Shown here: positions 1 through 7,306 of the stretch, piece by piece | Position numbering within the stretch: the first letter of the stretch is position 1 | Layout of the letters: each line of letters starts with the position of its first letter | Assembly (NCBI GenBank): GCA_021795255.1 | Contig: JAJYPQ010000023.1 | Location: forward strand, 1 to 20,979 | DNA length: 20,979 nt | Origin: Pseudomonadota bacterium | GTDB lineage: Bacteria; Pseudomonadota; Gammaproteobacteria; Acidiferrobacterales; Acidiferrobacteraceae | Direction of reading: 5' to 3' | Position numbers and translations under genes: made by a program | The notes under the pieces: model-generated | Told to the model about the DNA's origin: nothing | Database searches by the model: none | What the model saw: the letters and a program-made list of their open reading frames with translations, nothing else

Positions 1-456
1 TTCTAGTCTTTGGGCACGTCCTATGCCTTGTGAACAACCACCCCGGTTTCGCGTATCCCTTTTAAAGCGGCTTACGTTCTGTGTGGTAAGACACTATACG
101 CCTCTTATTATTGTCTAGTATTATGGTGTTTATTAAATATAAATCATGATGTTATATTATTATTCGTGGCGATATTGGAAAGACATCGCCCATAAGATCG
201 GGGGGCACCTCCAGCACTCAACAATCGATATAAGGTCGTTTGGTACGCGTAACAGGGGCGGACAGGCGGTATCGAGAGAACCGCTCCGGCAACAACGGGC
301 CACACTTCGTTTAAAATAGCTGCGATAAAAATCGTTTTCTAAGGTGGGACCAGAACCAATCGGGCGCAGACCAAGCAATCCTTAGCGAGTGGTGCGAATC
401 GCGGACAAGACTTACAGCTGGCATCGCCACCCGCACATGAAGGAGACAAAAAGATC
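1..456. other. Non-coding region upstream of the large regulator, with AT-rich patch
   Basis: I see no convincing gene here; the short open frames lack family resemblance and good start context. Positions 103-164 contain only 10 G or C in 62 bases, against a GC-rich surround, and consist of runs such as TATTAAATATAAAT. Such a patch could be a bent, easily melted or nucleoid-protein-bound regulatory segment of the gene that begins at 457. A TAAAAT hexamer at 312-317 could be a -10 element, but I found no matching -35, so no promoter is claimed. Confidence 0.5.
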
Positions 457-3400
457 GTGGCACCCAACAAAACGCGCCGCCGAGAAACTTATACAGAGAT
501 TGCCGTTTTGGGTCCGCTCGAATTGCGGACCGGAGGGCGCAAGCGTCCGTTACCGCCCCCCGCTGCGCGTCGACTTCTTGTCTATCTCGCCCTAGAGGGC
601 GGGACCCCGTCCCGGGAGACATTGGCGGCCCTACTTTGGCCAGGGGCGGCGCTGGACCGCTCCCGCCTGCGCCTCAGTCAGGCCCTCCATCAACTGAAAG
701 CGGCGCTCGGTCGACAGGGTCGCGATGCGCTTATTATCGAAAACGATACGATCAGCCTAGACAGGAGGAACGTCTGGGTTGACGTATTCGTTTGGCGGGA
801 ATTGGCGGCATCCGGACGGGCAGAAGATCGCCTACAAGCCCTGGCGTTGGTGCGAGGCAATCCAGAGGAGCATGACGATAAGGCGAATAGTCGCTGGTCT
901 GCCTGGTTCGGCGAACAAATGCGCGGGCTACAAAGTCTCGGGGCCGATCTGTTTGCTCAAAGCATAGAGGAGTTTCGTTCGCAGGGCGCGCTGGCACAGG
1001 CCCAAGACAGCACCCGACAGTGGCTCTGTTTTTCGCCGCTTAGCGAACCGGCTCACCTGACAATGATGCACGTCCTGGTGGACTCTGGGCTCAAAAATGC
1101 GGCGCTCGCGCACTGCGATCTTTTTAGCCGACGGCTCATTGAGGAACAAGGGCGGAAGCCCGGGGAGGCGATTCAGAATCTTCGCCAAGACCTTCAGGAC
1201 AGCAGGTCGCACATGCCCTTTCCCCAAGCCCAGGAAGAAACGGCGGGGGGTTTCCGTCAGGGCACCGTCACGATCCTTGTGTGTTACTTACAAAAAACTC
1301 ACGAGAGCATGGAGACGCTCGTGATACGCCACTACCCGCTTATTCTCGAAATGGCCCGCGTATTTGACGGGACGCCCCTCTTAAATCCCAATGGCTCCAT
1401 AGAGATCCGTTTCCACGACAAGGAAGACGGCGTTAGGCGTGCGGGAGAATCGGCTCTGCGCATGCGCACCACTCTCGATCACGATGTCATGGCGGGCTAT
1501 GGGATTCATTGTGGAACCATGCTCACCGTGCACGGGCTCTACCCACAGATCGTGGGCAACATCTCACATATAGCCCATGAACTCGCATTACACAGCGCCG
1601 GACACATTCTGATATCCGAGACCGGTCGAGATCGTGCCGGCACCTTATTCAACTACCTTCCCTTCAAAAAACCGATTGGCGACCTTCTGGCCTTTCGCCT
1701 TGTCAGCCCACATTCCTCGTCGACACACCCCGCGATCCTACGAACCTTCGGTCGGGAGTCGGAACAGAGGTCTCTGCATGCGGCGTGGAGGCGTACACGC
1801 CAAACGGGGCATGGCAATGTCATCCATATCCATGGCGAACCGGGCATCGGCAAGACGCATCTCATACGACAGTTTTGTCAGGATCTTTCGCATAACACGA
1901 TCGTGCGCTATTTCCACTGCGTTCCGGAACACAAAATGAGCGTTTTAGGTCCCATAGAGGAGGTAATTCGCGATGTCCTTGGAGGTCAAGAACGCCTTCA
2001 CTTCGGATACCAGGATCTTGCGGCCAGCCTGAGGGAAAAGGGCATTGCGGACGCACGGCTCGTAAAGATATGGGCGGCGTGGCTTGGTATTTCGGCACCT
2101 GGAACACGGATAGGCGAGGAGTTACTCACAAGCGATTACAAGGAAATCCTGCATGAAAGCGTTTTAGATGTTTTAGCCAATGGGCTTGCGCCGGCTCCGC
2201 GTGTTGTCGTTGTCGACGACGTTCAATGGGCCGACTCAAGCTCCATGGAGATCCTGTCGCTCTTCATAAAGCGCATCGAGCGGGCCCCTTGTCTTGTCAT
2301 TCTCGCCTCTCGTGATCGCAACATTCTGCAGGTGACTGCCGCTACTCCGATGATCGATCTTCCATTGAAGGCATTATCCCGGGAAGCCACGGAACAATTG
2401 GCTTTTGATGTCGCCCCTCAAAGTACGATCTCCGTGCGCCGGGTGATTGCTGAGCGCAGCGCGGGGATGCCGCTTTTCGCGAAGACCATCGCAGCGCTTG
2501 CGCATAACGTGTTGGATGCCAAAACCTTGTTGCCGACCACCCTACAAGAGACTCTCGTCGCGCGGATTTATGGGCTGGGTAAAGCCGCCTCTTTACTTGC
2601 CCAAGCCGCTGCGGTCCTTGGACAGTCGTGCCAAATCCACCATCTGGCGCAGTTATACCACGCCTCTGATAGCGATTTTTCCCTTGCTCTCAGTACCCTG
2701 AAGGACGGGGGGATCGTCACGGTCACGGACGGAGCGAGACTGCGTTTTTCACACGCCTTATATTTCGAGGCTACGATTTCCACGCTACCCGTTGAACAAG
2801 CGCGAACCTGGCACAAGGCGGCCGCCGTTCTTTTAAGTCAAGATAAAGGATGGAGCGCCGTCCACCCTGAACGCGTGGCGGACCATTTCTATTGGGGGGG
2901 CGCAGTGCGCGAGGCCTGCGACTATTGGCAGATGGCGTCCCAACGCGCCGCCATCACCTTAAGCCCCAAGATGGCATTCCAGTACCTCATGTTGGCCTTG
3001 GATGCCCTGAACAAGAGTCCGGAGCGGGGAGATTTATGGAGGCAGGAACTGTCCATACGTTGCGATTATATGGCGATCAGCTGGGGGGTGGACGGTTTTG
3101 CAAGCGCGCCTGTCCGTGCGAACTTGTTGCGTCTTCTGGCGCTTTGCGAAGAACACAGGGTCACAGGCCCACAACGCTACCTGGCCCTTCGGGGCGCGTG
3201 GCTTGACGCCTTTGGCTATGGGGATATGCGCGAAGCAGAGCGCACCGCAAACGTGCTTGCGGCCGCAGCTTCCGAGTGCGAGGACGCGCGCTTTGGTCTT
3301 GTGACCGGACGCTTTGCCCAAGTGGTCTCCTTGGTATGGCAAGGCAAAATCCTCGATTCCGAGCCATTGCTGGAAGATGCTATCCGGCAATGTCGTCCGG

Positions 3401-4131
3401 AATTTCATGCGATGAGTCGTAGACTCCTTGGGGAAGATGTTGTGGTGAGCCTGCGCGCCTACAGGACTATAAGCAATCTGACTCGGGGGTTTAGTGAACA
3501 AAGCGAGGCTGAGATCGACGCGCTTTGGGAGGAGACGGAGAAAATGGCCATACCGGCTTATATTGCGTACGTGCTTGTAATCCGGGGCTCACTCTGCTTT
3601 TTCGCGCGAGACGTAGCGCGAGGCGCACAAACCATAGCGCGCCTCGAGGAGGTCTGCGCGGAAGGATCCCTGGAGCTGTGGGCCGCGGTGGCGCGCATCT
3701 ATCGGGCATGGATAAATGCCGAGTCCGGCCAATGGACAGAGGATGACACATGCGGTCTCGAGGCCACTATTCAACGTATTCACGCGATATGGCGCAGCGG
3801 GCTGTCATTCTGCTCGACAATCCAGTGCGCAGCCTTGTTAGCGGCGGGCGATCCGCGTTTTCCAGAGGCTGTGCGTGTGGCTCGCGATCTTGTCGATTCA
3901 ACGGGGGCGTTTTTGATGTTACCCGATCTCTTATTGCAGAAAGGCATCTGGTATCAGCGCTTTGCGGAGGCAGGCTCTCAAGAATTAAGTGCCACAGAAC
4001 TGGCGTCTGCAGAAGCGCTTGCCATACAACAGGGGAATAAACTATTTGCCACAAGAGCCAAAAAGGCCCGTTCTGCAGCCCCCAGTACTCGAATACTTGC
4101 GAGTTATGCGGGGCAGGGGCCGCTGCGATAA
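457..4131 (+). CDS. Large BTAD / pseudo-cyclase / AAA ATPase / TPR transcriptional regulator
   Basis: This is a 1224-residue cytoplasmic regulator of the AfsR/SARP-like STAND type. Residues about 12-90 form the winged-helix DNA-binding segment (contains LLVYLALEGG and LAALLWPGA). Residues about 98-245 are a bacterial transcriptional activator (BTAD) helical domain. Residues about 269-428 resemble a class III nucleotide cyclase (VTILVCYLQ; GIHCGTML; VGNISHIAHELA), but the metal-binding Asp positions are replaced, so catalysis is unlikely. A P-loop ATPase follows, with Walker A GEPGIGKT at 460-467 and Walker B VVVVDDVQWAD from 583. The C-terminal third is helical, TPR-like. The start is GTG at 457, with AAGGAG at 440-445; the ATG at 437 is out of frame. 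No LuxR helix-turn-helix is present at the C terminus. The gene stands alone, and its target and inducer are unknown. Confidence 0.85.
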   Translation: MAPNKTRRRETYTEIAVLGPLELRTGGRKRPLPPPAARRLLVYLALEGGTPSRETLAALLWPGAALDRSRLRLSQALHQLKAALGRQGRDALIIENDTISLDRRNVWVDVFVWRELAASGRAEDRLQALALVRGNPEEHDDKANSRWSAWFGEQMRGLQSLGADLFAQSIEEFRSQGALAQAQDSTRQWLCFSPLSEPAHLTMMHVLVDSGLKNAALAHCDLFSRRLIEEQGRKPGEAIQNLRQDLQDSRSHMPFPQAQEETAGGFRQGTVTILVCYLQKTHESMETLVIRHYPLILEMARVFDGTPLLNPNGSIEIRFHDKEDGVRRAGESALRMRTTLDHDVMAGYGIHCGTMLTVHGLYPQIVGNISHIAHELALHSAGHILISETGRDRAGTLFNYLPFKKPIGDLLAFRLVSPHSSSTHPAILRTFGRESEQRSLHAAWRRTRQTGHGNVIHIHGEPGIGKTHLIRQFCQDLSHNTIVRYFHCVPEHKMSVLGPIEEVIRDVLGGQERLHFGYQDLAASLREKGIADARLVKIWAAWLGISAPGTRIGEELLTSDYKEILHESVLDVLANGLAPAPRVVVVDDVQWADSSSMEILSLFIKRIERAPCLVILASRDRNILQVTAATPMIDLPLKALSREATEQLAFDVAPQSTISVRRVIAERSAGMPLFAKTIAALAHNVLDAKTLLPTTLQETLVARIYGLGKAASLLAQAAAVLGQSCQIHHLAQLYHASDSDFSLALSTLKDGGIVTVTDGARLRFSHALYFEATISTLPVEQARTWHKAAAVLLSQDKGWSAVHPERVADHFYWGGAVREACDYWQMASQRAAITLSPKMAFQYLMLALDALNKSPERGDLWRQELSIRCDYMAISWGVDGFASAPVRANLLRLLALCEEHRVTGPQRYLALRGAWLDAFGYGDMREAERTANVLAAAASECEDARFGLVTGRFAQVVSLVWQGKILDSEPLLEDAIRQCRPEFHAMSRRLLGEDVVVSLRAYRTISNLTRGFSEQSEAEIDALWEETEKMAIPAYIAYVLVIRGSLCFFARDVARGAQTIARLEEVCAEGSLELWAAVARIYRAWINAESGQWTEDDTCGLEATIQRIHAIWRSGLSFCSTIQCAALLAAGDPRFPEAVRVARDLVDSTGAFLMLPDLLLQKGIWYQRFAEAGSQELSATELASAEALAIQQGNKLFATRAKKARSAAPSTRILASYAGQGPLR

Positions 4132-4668
4132 AGTCACTAAGGGGGCGAGTCCAACCACCGCTATGGTCCTGCCTCGTTGATATCTAAGGGGCGAGCGTGA
4201 CTTTGAGTTAGGGGCCTGCGGCCATCTGTCCGGACCTTCCTCTGGACCCAAGGCGGACGCCTCGTGCGGACACCGAGCCTCGCGTTGCTCTCTTTGGCGC
4301 ACAGCGAACGAAATGGCCGCCCCCCAGTTGAAATTATGATCCAAAGGGTAGGCAAGAGGCACGGGAAGCCATGAGTTATCGTGAGTCTAGGACTCGGTCT
4401 ATCGTGTCTAAAGACCGCCCAGCACGGGGGTCGGGATTGTCTGCCATGGTCATTGGCGGTATGAGTTATCGACGGACAAGTTGGTTATTGGAAGCCGGGC
4501 ACGGTATCTTTGCCTTATCCAGAAACTTATCCTTCCGCGTGATCGACCGCTCGAATAGACAGGACGATGATCGGGTCGGCCATTATTTCGGCAAGCGCGC
4601 GGACGTTTACAACAATATAAAACTATGGTCCGTGGACGCTGCCAACCCGTCCACCCAAGTCCGGGGCC
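4132..4668. other. Spacer with no convincing gene
   Basis: No frame here looks like a known protein. The open frame 4371-4751 (+, 126 codons) has a plausible length but no recognisable family, and its end runs antisense into the vapC gene. Two near-identical direct repeats, CTAAGGGGGCGAG at 4137-4149 and CTAAGGGGCGAG at 4184-4195, differ by one G. The 11-mer ATGAGTTATCG occurs at 4371 and again at 4461. No hairpin followed by a T run was found after the regulator gene. Confidence 0.4.
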
Positions 4669-5163
4669 TTAAGGTATTTTCCGAGCAGACGGAATCCCAT
4701 CCGCACCAAGCAAACTCAGATCATCGCAGGGCCGAGGGGCGCCGACCGTGAACGGATTGATGATGCGCATCCCCCAAACATCCAGTCGATCCTGCATATC
4801 CTCGGTCAGCAAAACCATACATCCCTCAATGCGCGCCGCCGCGACGATCTGGGCATCCCACCAGGAAAAGCTGAAACGGTCCATAAGCTCCCAGGCGGCA
4901 TCAAGGAGAGTGGCGCTAACCGACAAAGGGTTCCAGGCAAGAAGGGCGCGCAAATCGCGACGGGCATCGGCGACAGGAAGCCCAGGTTTCAGTTTTTGGG
5001 TAACATTGACATAAAACTCTTGCAAGACCTGAAAACTCAATCGCCCGTTTTGGCTCCGCCATAAGGCCTCCATCCAGCCGCGAGCGATGGCTAGTTTTTG
5101 GGGTTGGCCCGCATCGCGCGCGTAAAGAAGGATGTTCGTATCAACAAAGACCTTAGCGCTCAT
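4669..5163 (-). CDS. vapC: PIN-domain toxin, VapC type
   Basis: This is a predicted PIN-fold ribonuclease and the toxin half of a type II toxin-antitoxin pair; VapC enzymes usually cleave tRNA or rRNA using Mg or Mn bound by acidic residues. The acidic set is visible: D8 in KVFVDTN, E49 in VLQEFY, D103 in WWDAQI, and E121/D122 in LLTEDM. The normal family end is seen at about 134-138 (IINPF). About 26 further residues of low-complexity tail follow, which looks like read-through past a lost stop. The ATG at 5163 overlaps the end of the antitoxin gene by 11 bases, so the two are translated together. Activity is likely but the RNA target is unknown. Confidence 0.88.
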   Translation of the reverse strand: MSAKVFVDTNILLYARDAGQPQKLAIARGWMEALWRSQNGRLSFQVLQEFYVNVTQKLKPGLPVADARRDLRALLAWNPLSVSATLLDAAWELMDRFSFSWWDAQIVAAARIEGCMVLLTEDMQDRLDVWGMRIINPFTVGAPRPCDDLSLLGADGIPSARKIP

Positions 5164-5395
5164 GCAAGAGATCTCGGGCGGGGTACGGCCTATCCGATAC
5201 GTCCGGTGTCGTCGAGAGTGGCACCGCGGGCGCTTTCAGATAACCTTCCATGGCTAAAGCGTAACCCTCCTCGCGTCGCTTTCTCTCCTTGAGCATGTCT
5301 CCCACGATCCGCGAAACGCTGGTTTGGTTTTTGGCAGCCAGCACCCGCGCCCATTCGGCGGTAGCGTCATCGATCGTAATAGTCATGTTGCGCAC
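5153..5395 (-). CDS. vapB: Ribbon-helix-helix-like antitoxin, VapB type
   Basis: This is an 80-residue antitoxin for the PIN toxin encoded immediately downstream. The N terminus (RNMTITIDD, then a helix with TSVSRIVGDMLKERK) fits a ribbon-helix-helix DNA-binding domain. The C-terminal half, after about residue 45, would wrap the toxin. The start chosen is GTG at 5395, because many family members begin M-(R/K)-N-(I/M)-T; an ATG at 5386 is a possible alternative. The ribosome-binding site is weak. A near-perfect palindrome lies 37 bases upstream of the start and overlaps the likely promoter, which fits autorepression by the VapBC complex. Confidence 0.82.
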   Translation of the reverse strand: MRNMTITIDDATAEWARVLAAKNQTSVSRIVGDMLKERKRREEGYALAMEGYLKAPAVPLSTTPDVSDRPYPARDLLHER

Positions 5396-5431
5396 AGGAT
5401 CCGCCCCCGGCTGTCTTTGAACACAGAGTTA

Positions 5432-5456
5432 GTGTAGCACGATATTCGTGTTACAC
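5432..5456. promoter_or_regulatory. Palindromic operator and promoter of vapBC
   Basis: This 25-base palindrome has arms GTGTAGCACGA and TCGTGTTACAC around a TAT centre, and 10 of 11 arm pairs match. On the minus strand it ends in TACACT (5431-5436), a fair -10 hexamer. TTGCCG (5456-5461) lies 19 bases further upstream as a possible -35, so the operator fills the spacer. This is the layout expected for repression by a ribbon-helix-helix VapB dimer. The symmetry is directly visible; the promoter is inferred. Confidence 0.65.
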
Positions 5457-6060
5457 GGCAAGTTCTGCGGGTTGCAGTCGATCTAGGCCGTAGGGGTTTT
5501 AAAACCGGGCGGCGAGATAACCAATCCTTTCCATGCCATACGTTGGCGAATAATGTCTTTTAGAGAAGGCCAGTTATGACGATATACGGTGGCGCTCGGT
5601 AGCGTTAAAGTGTGGAGCAAAAGAAAGGCCCCGAACCTCGTCCTCAGCTTCCCGCCGTTCATGAATACAGCAGTAGTCTAAAATGGCTGGTATCGCGGCC
5701 TCGATTGGGTATTAGCGTCCGACGAACGGAATCGGCGCGATGCCCAGCCCAGCCAAAGAAAGATCGCCGAAGACCCTCGCCACGCGAAGATCGCGGGTGC
5801 GGAGTGGGAACATTGCGGGGCTAAGCACCGCGGCCACGCTCCGTCAGAACCCCGAGCAAGGCCCGGTACGCATCTTGGTTTAGGGGGCCGCGACGTCCGG
5901 AGGCAGATACACCAAGATCCAATCATTCAATGAGTGATATGAGTACCATGGCAAAATGTAGAATGATGCCAGCGATTTCAGCTTATACTAGAGTCCGCTG
6001 GGGCAGACGCCCAAGTCCGCGCCAATATTCCATCCCTGAATTCTCATTGGAGTCCACACT
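5457..6060. other. Spacer with possible decayed coding sequence
   Basis: No recognisable full gene is present. Several minus-strand stretches read like protein in short pieces interrupted by stops and frame changes, for example a piece containing LNDWILVYLPPD near 5880-5930. This would fit an old, decayed gene, but I cannot name a family. One short intact frame is listed separately at 5483-5662. The last bases hold the weak ribosome-binding site (GGAG at 6049-6052) of the MHYT gene. Confidence 0.35.
5483..5662 (-). CDS. Small ORF of unknown function, doubtful
   Basis: This is a 59-codon frame from ATG to TAG on the minus strand. The product is basic, with a hydrophobic stretch (GAFLLLHTLTLP) followed by a segment containing YRHNWPSLKDIIRQ. 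The composition looks protein-like and the codons are not extreme, but no good ribosome-binding site precedes the ATG and a stop lies just upstream in the same frame. It may be a surviving fragment of a larger gene, or chance. I do not recognise a family. Confidence 0.2.
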   Translation of the reverse strand: MNGGKLRTRFGAFLLLHTLTLPSATVYRHNWPSLKDIIRQRMAWKGLVISPPGFKTPTA

Positions 6061-6783
6061 ATGCATGGCACCTATAACCTGACATTGGTTATCTTGTCAT
6101 ACGCGGTATCCGTCTTTGGATCTTACGTCGCCCTCACACTGGTCGATCATTACCAGAAGGCCCACGAGGCGGATCGCTGGCGTTGGCTCACAGCGGCGGC
6201 CATCGCCTTAGGGGGCTGCGCCATCTGGGCGATGCATTTCATCGCCATGCTGGCGTTCAGTCTTCCGGTCGCGGTCGCCTATAACCTCCCGGTCACGCTC
6301 GGGTCCTTGGCGCTGAGCGTCGCCGCGACCGGCCTTGGCTTATATGTAGCCGGAAACTGGTCCACGATCAGTGCGCTCATCGGAGGCGGTGCGATCACGG
6401 GCCTTGGCGTCGCTGGCATGCACTACATGGGCATGTCCGCCATGCGCATGGCGGCCACCATGTCGTACAATATGCCTTTGGTCGCGGTCTCGGTAGTGAT
6501 CGCCATCGTCGCGGCCTCGGTCGCCTTTTGGATCGCCTTCAATCTCACCAAGGGGTGGCACCGCATCGTCAGCGCCTTCGTCATGGGCATTGCCGTGTGC
6601 GGCATGCACTATACGGGCATGGCGGCCACTACGTTCCAGTCCAGTAACTCGGCAAGCGATATGTTCGCCGCGACCAGCATCGACTCCTACATGATCGGCG
6701 TGTGGGTATTCGCCATTACCGTTGTCGTCTTGGGCGTTATGGTCTTTTCGTCGGCTATGTATGCAGCGGGCGAAGAGGCGTAA
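6061..6783 (+). CDS. Stand-alone MHYT-domain integral membrane sensor
   Basis: This 240-residue protein consists almost wholly of an MHYT domain. It has seven predicted membrane helices with three motif repeats: AMHFIAM at 57-63, GMHYMGM at 119-125 and GMHYTGM at 181-187. The family is proposed to bind copper through the Met and His residues near the outer membrane face and to sense O2, CO or NO. It also forms the N-terminal part of CoxC and CoxH in the Oligotropha CODH cluster. Unlike those and most other family members, this one has no GGDEF, EAL, PAS, kinase or LytTR output domain after the last helix. A GGAG lies 8 bases before the ATG. It converges on the cox operon end, so a role in CO, oxygen or copper sensing is plausible but inferred. 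Confidence 0.88.
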   Translation: MHGTYNLTLVILSYAVSVFGSYVALTLVDHYQKAHEADRWRWLTAAAIALGGCAIWAMHFIAMLAFSLPVAVAYNLPVTLGSLALSVAATGLGLYVAGNWSTISALIGGGAITGLGVAGMHYMGMSAMRMAATMSYNMPLVAVSVVIAIVAASVAFWIAFNLTKGWHRIVSAFVMGIAVCGMHYTGMAATTFQSSNSASDMFAATSIDSYMIGVWVFAITVVVLGVMVFSSAMYAAGEEA

Positions 6784-6791
6784 AGATCCTC

Positions 6792-6838
6792 CTGATACCA
6801 GGGTCTTCCCTCGCACATAGCGACAGCCCTGGTATCAG
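6792..6838. terminator. Hairpin between convergent genes, possible bidirectional terminator
   Basis: A perfect 12-base inverted repeat (CTGATACCAGGG at 6792-6803 and CCCTGGTATCAG at 6827-6838) is separated by a 23-base loop. It sits between the stop of the MHYT gene on the plus strand and the stop of sufU on the minus strand. Neither side has a clean T run, so intrinsic termination is uncertain. It may instead be an mRNA-end stabiliser or a protein-binding site. Confidence 0.5.
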
Positions 6839-6868
6839 ACCCCCCCACCCATCGCTCGACGTCCCCTC

Positions 6869-7306
6869 TTAGGGATGATCCGCGAGTTGCAAAAGCGCGG
6901 CGGTCAGCGCATCCCAGGCCAACAAGACGCACCGGTGCCGCGCCTTCTGAGGACGGACCGCGGTAAGCGCCGCGAGCGCCTCGGAAAACGGAGGGTCTTC
7001 GCTCGTCATCCACCGAGCTAATTGGACTGCAAGGCTCTGTACATCCTGAGTTTTCAAGCCCGCCACCGCCTCGGTCATCAGTGAAGCGGAGGCCACACAC
7101 ACAGAGCAAGCCCGCGCCCGAAACCGCACGGTGACCACCCCGGAATCGGTCAAGAATACCCCGACCTCGATGTCGTCCCCGCAGCGGGGGTTCCGTCCGC
7201 GTTCTCGCCGATCCGCCGTCTCCAAGCCTCCCTGGTTACGGGGGTGGCGATAGTGCTCCCTCAGGATATCTTCGTAGCGCGCTCGCGCACCGTCACCGAG
7301 AGTCAT
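6869..7306 (-). CDS. sufU: SufU-family zinc/scaffold protein
   Basis: This 145-residue protein belongs to the SufU/IscU-like family. In SufU of Bacillus subtilis a zinc site of three Cys and one Asp accepts the persulfide from SufS. The same set is seen here: C42 and D44 in NPRCGDDI, C67 in RACSVCVASAS, and C126 in RHRCVLLAW. An additional Cys70 is present. The SufU-type gap between the second and third ligands, as opposed to IscU, fits. The ATG at 7306 overlaps the stop of sufS by four bases (ATGA), so the pair is translationally coupled. It is the last gene of the cox operon. No other suf genes (sufB, sufC, sufD) follow, which argues against a full Fe-S assembly operon here. It may relay sulfur to CODH cofactor maturation (inference). 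Confidence 0.85.
   Translation of the reverse strand: MTLGDGARARYEDILREHYRHPRNQGGLETADRRERGRNPRCGDDIEVGVFLTDSGVVTVRFRARACSVCVASASLMTEAVAGLKTQDVQSLAVQLARWMTSEDPPFSEALAALTAVRPQKARHRCVLLAWDALTAALLQLADHP

Noticed and set aside
1261..1740. Active adenylate cyclase
   Set aside because: The domain pattern is present, but the catalytic aspartates are replaced, so cyclase activity is not claimed.
4371..4751. 126-codon plus-strand frame
   Set aside because: No recognisable family, weak start context, and an end that runs antisense into vapC. It was not strong enough to call a gene.
6340..6816. 158-codon minus-strand frame rich in His, Asp and Gly
   Set aside because: It is a shadow of the MHYT gene, and its composition mirrors the GC-rich sense codons.
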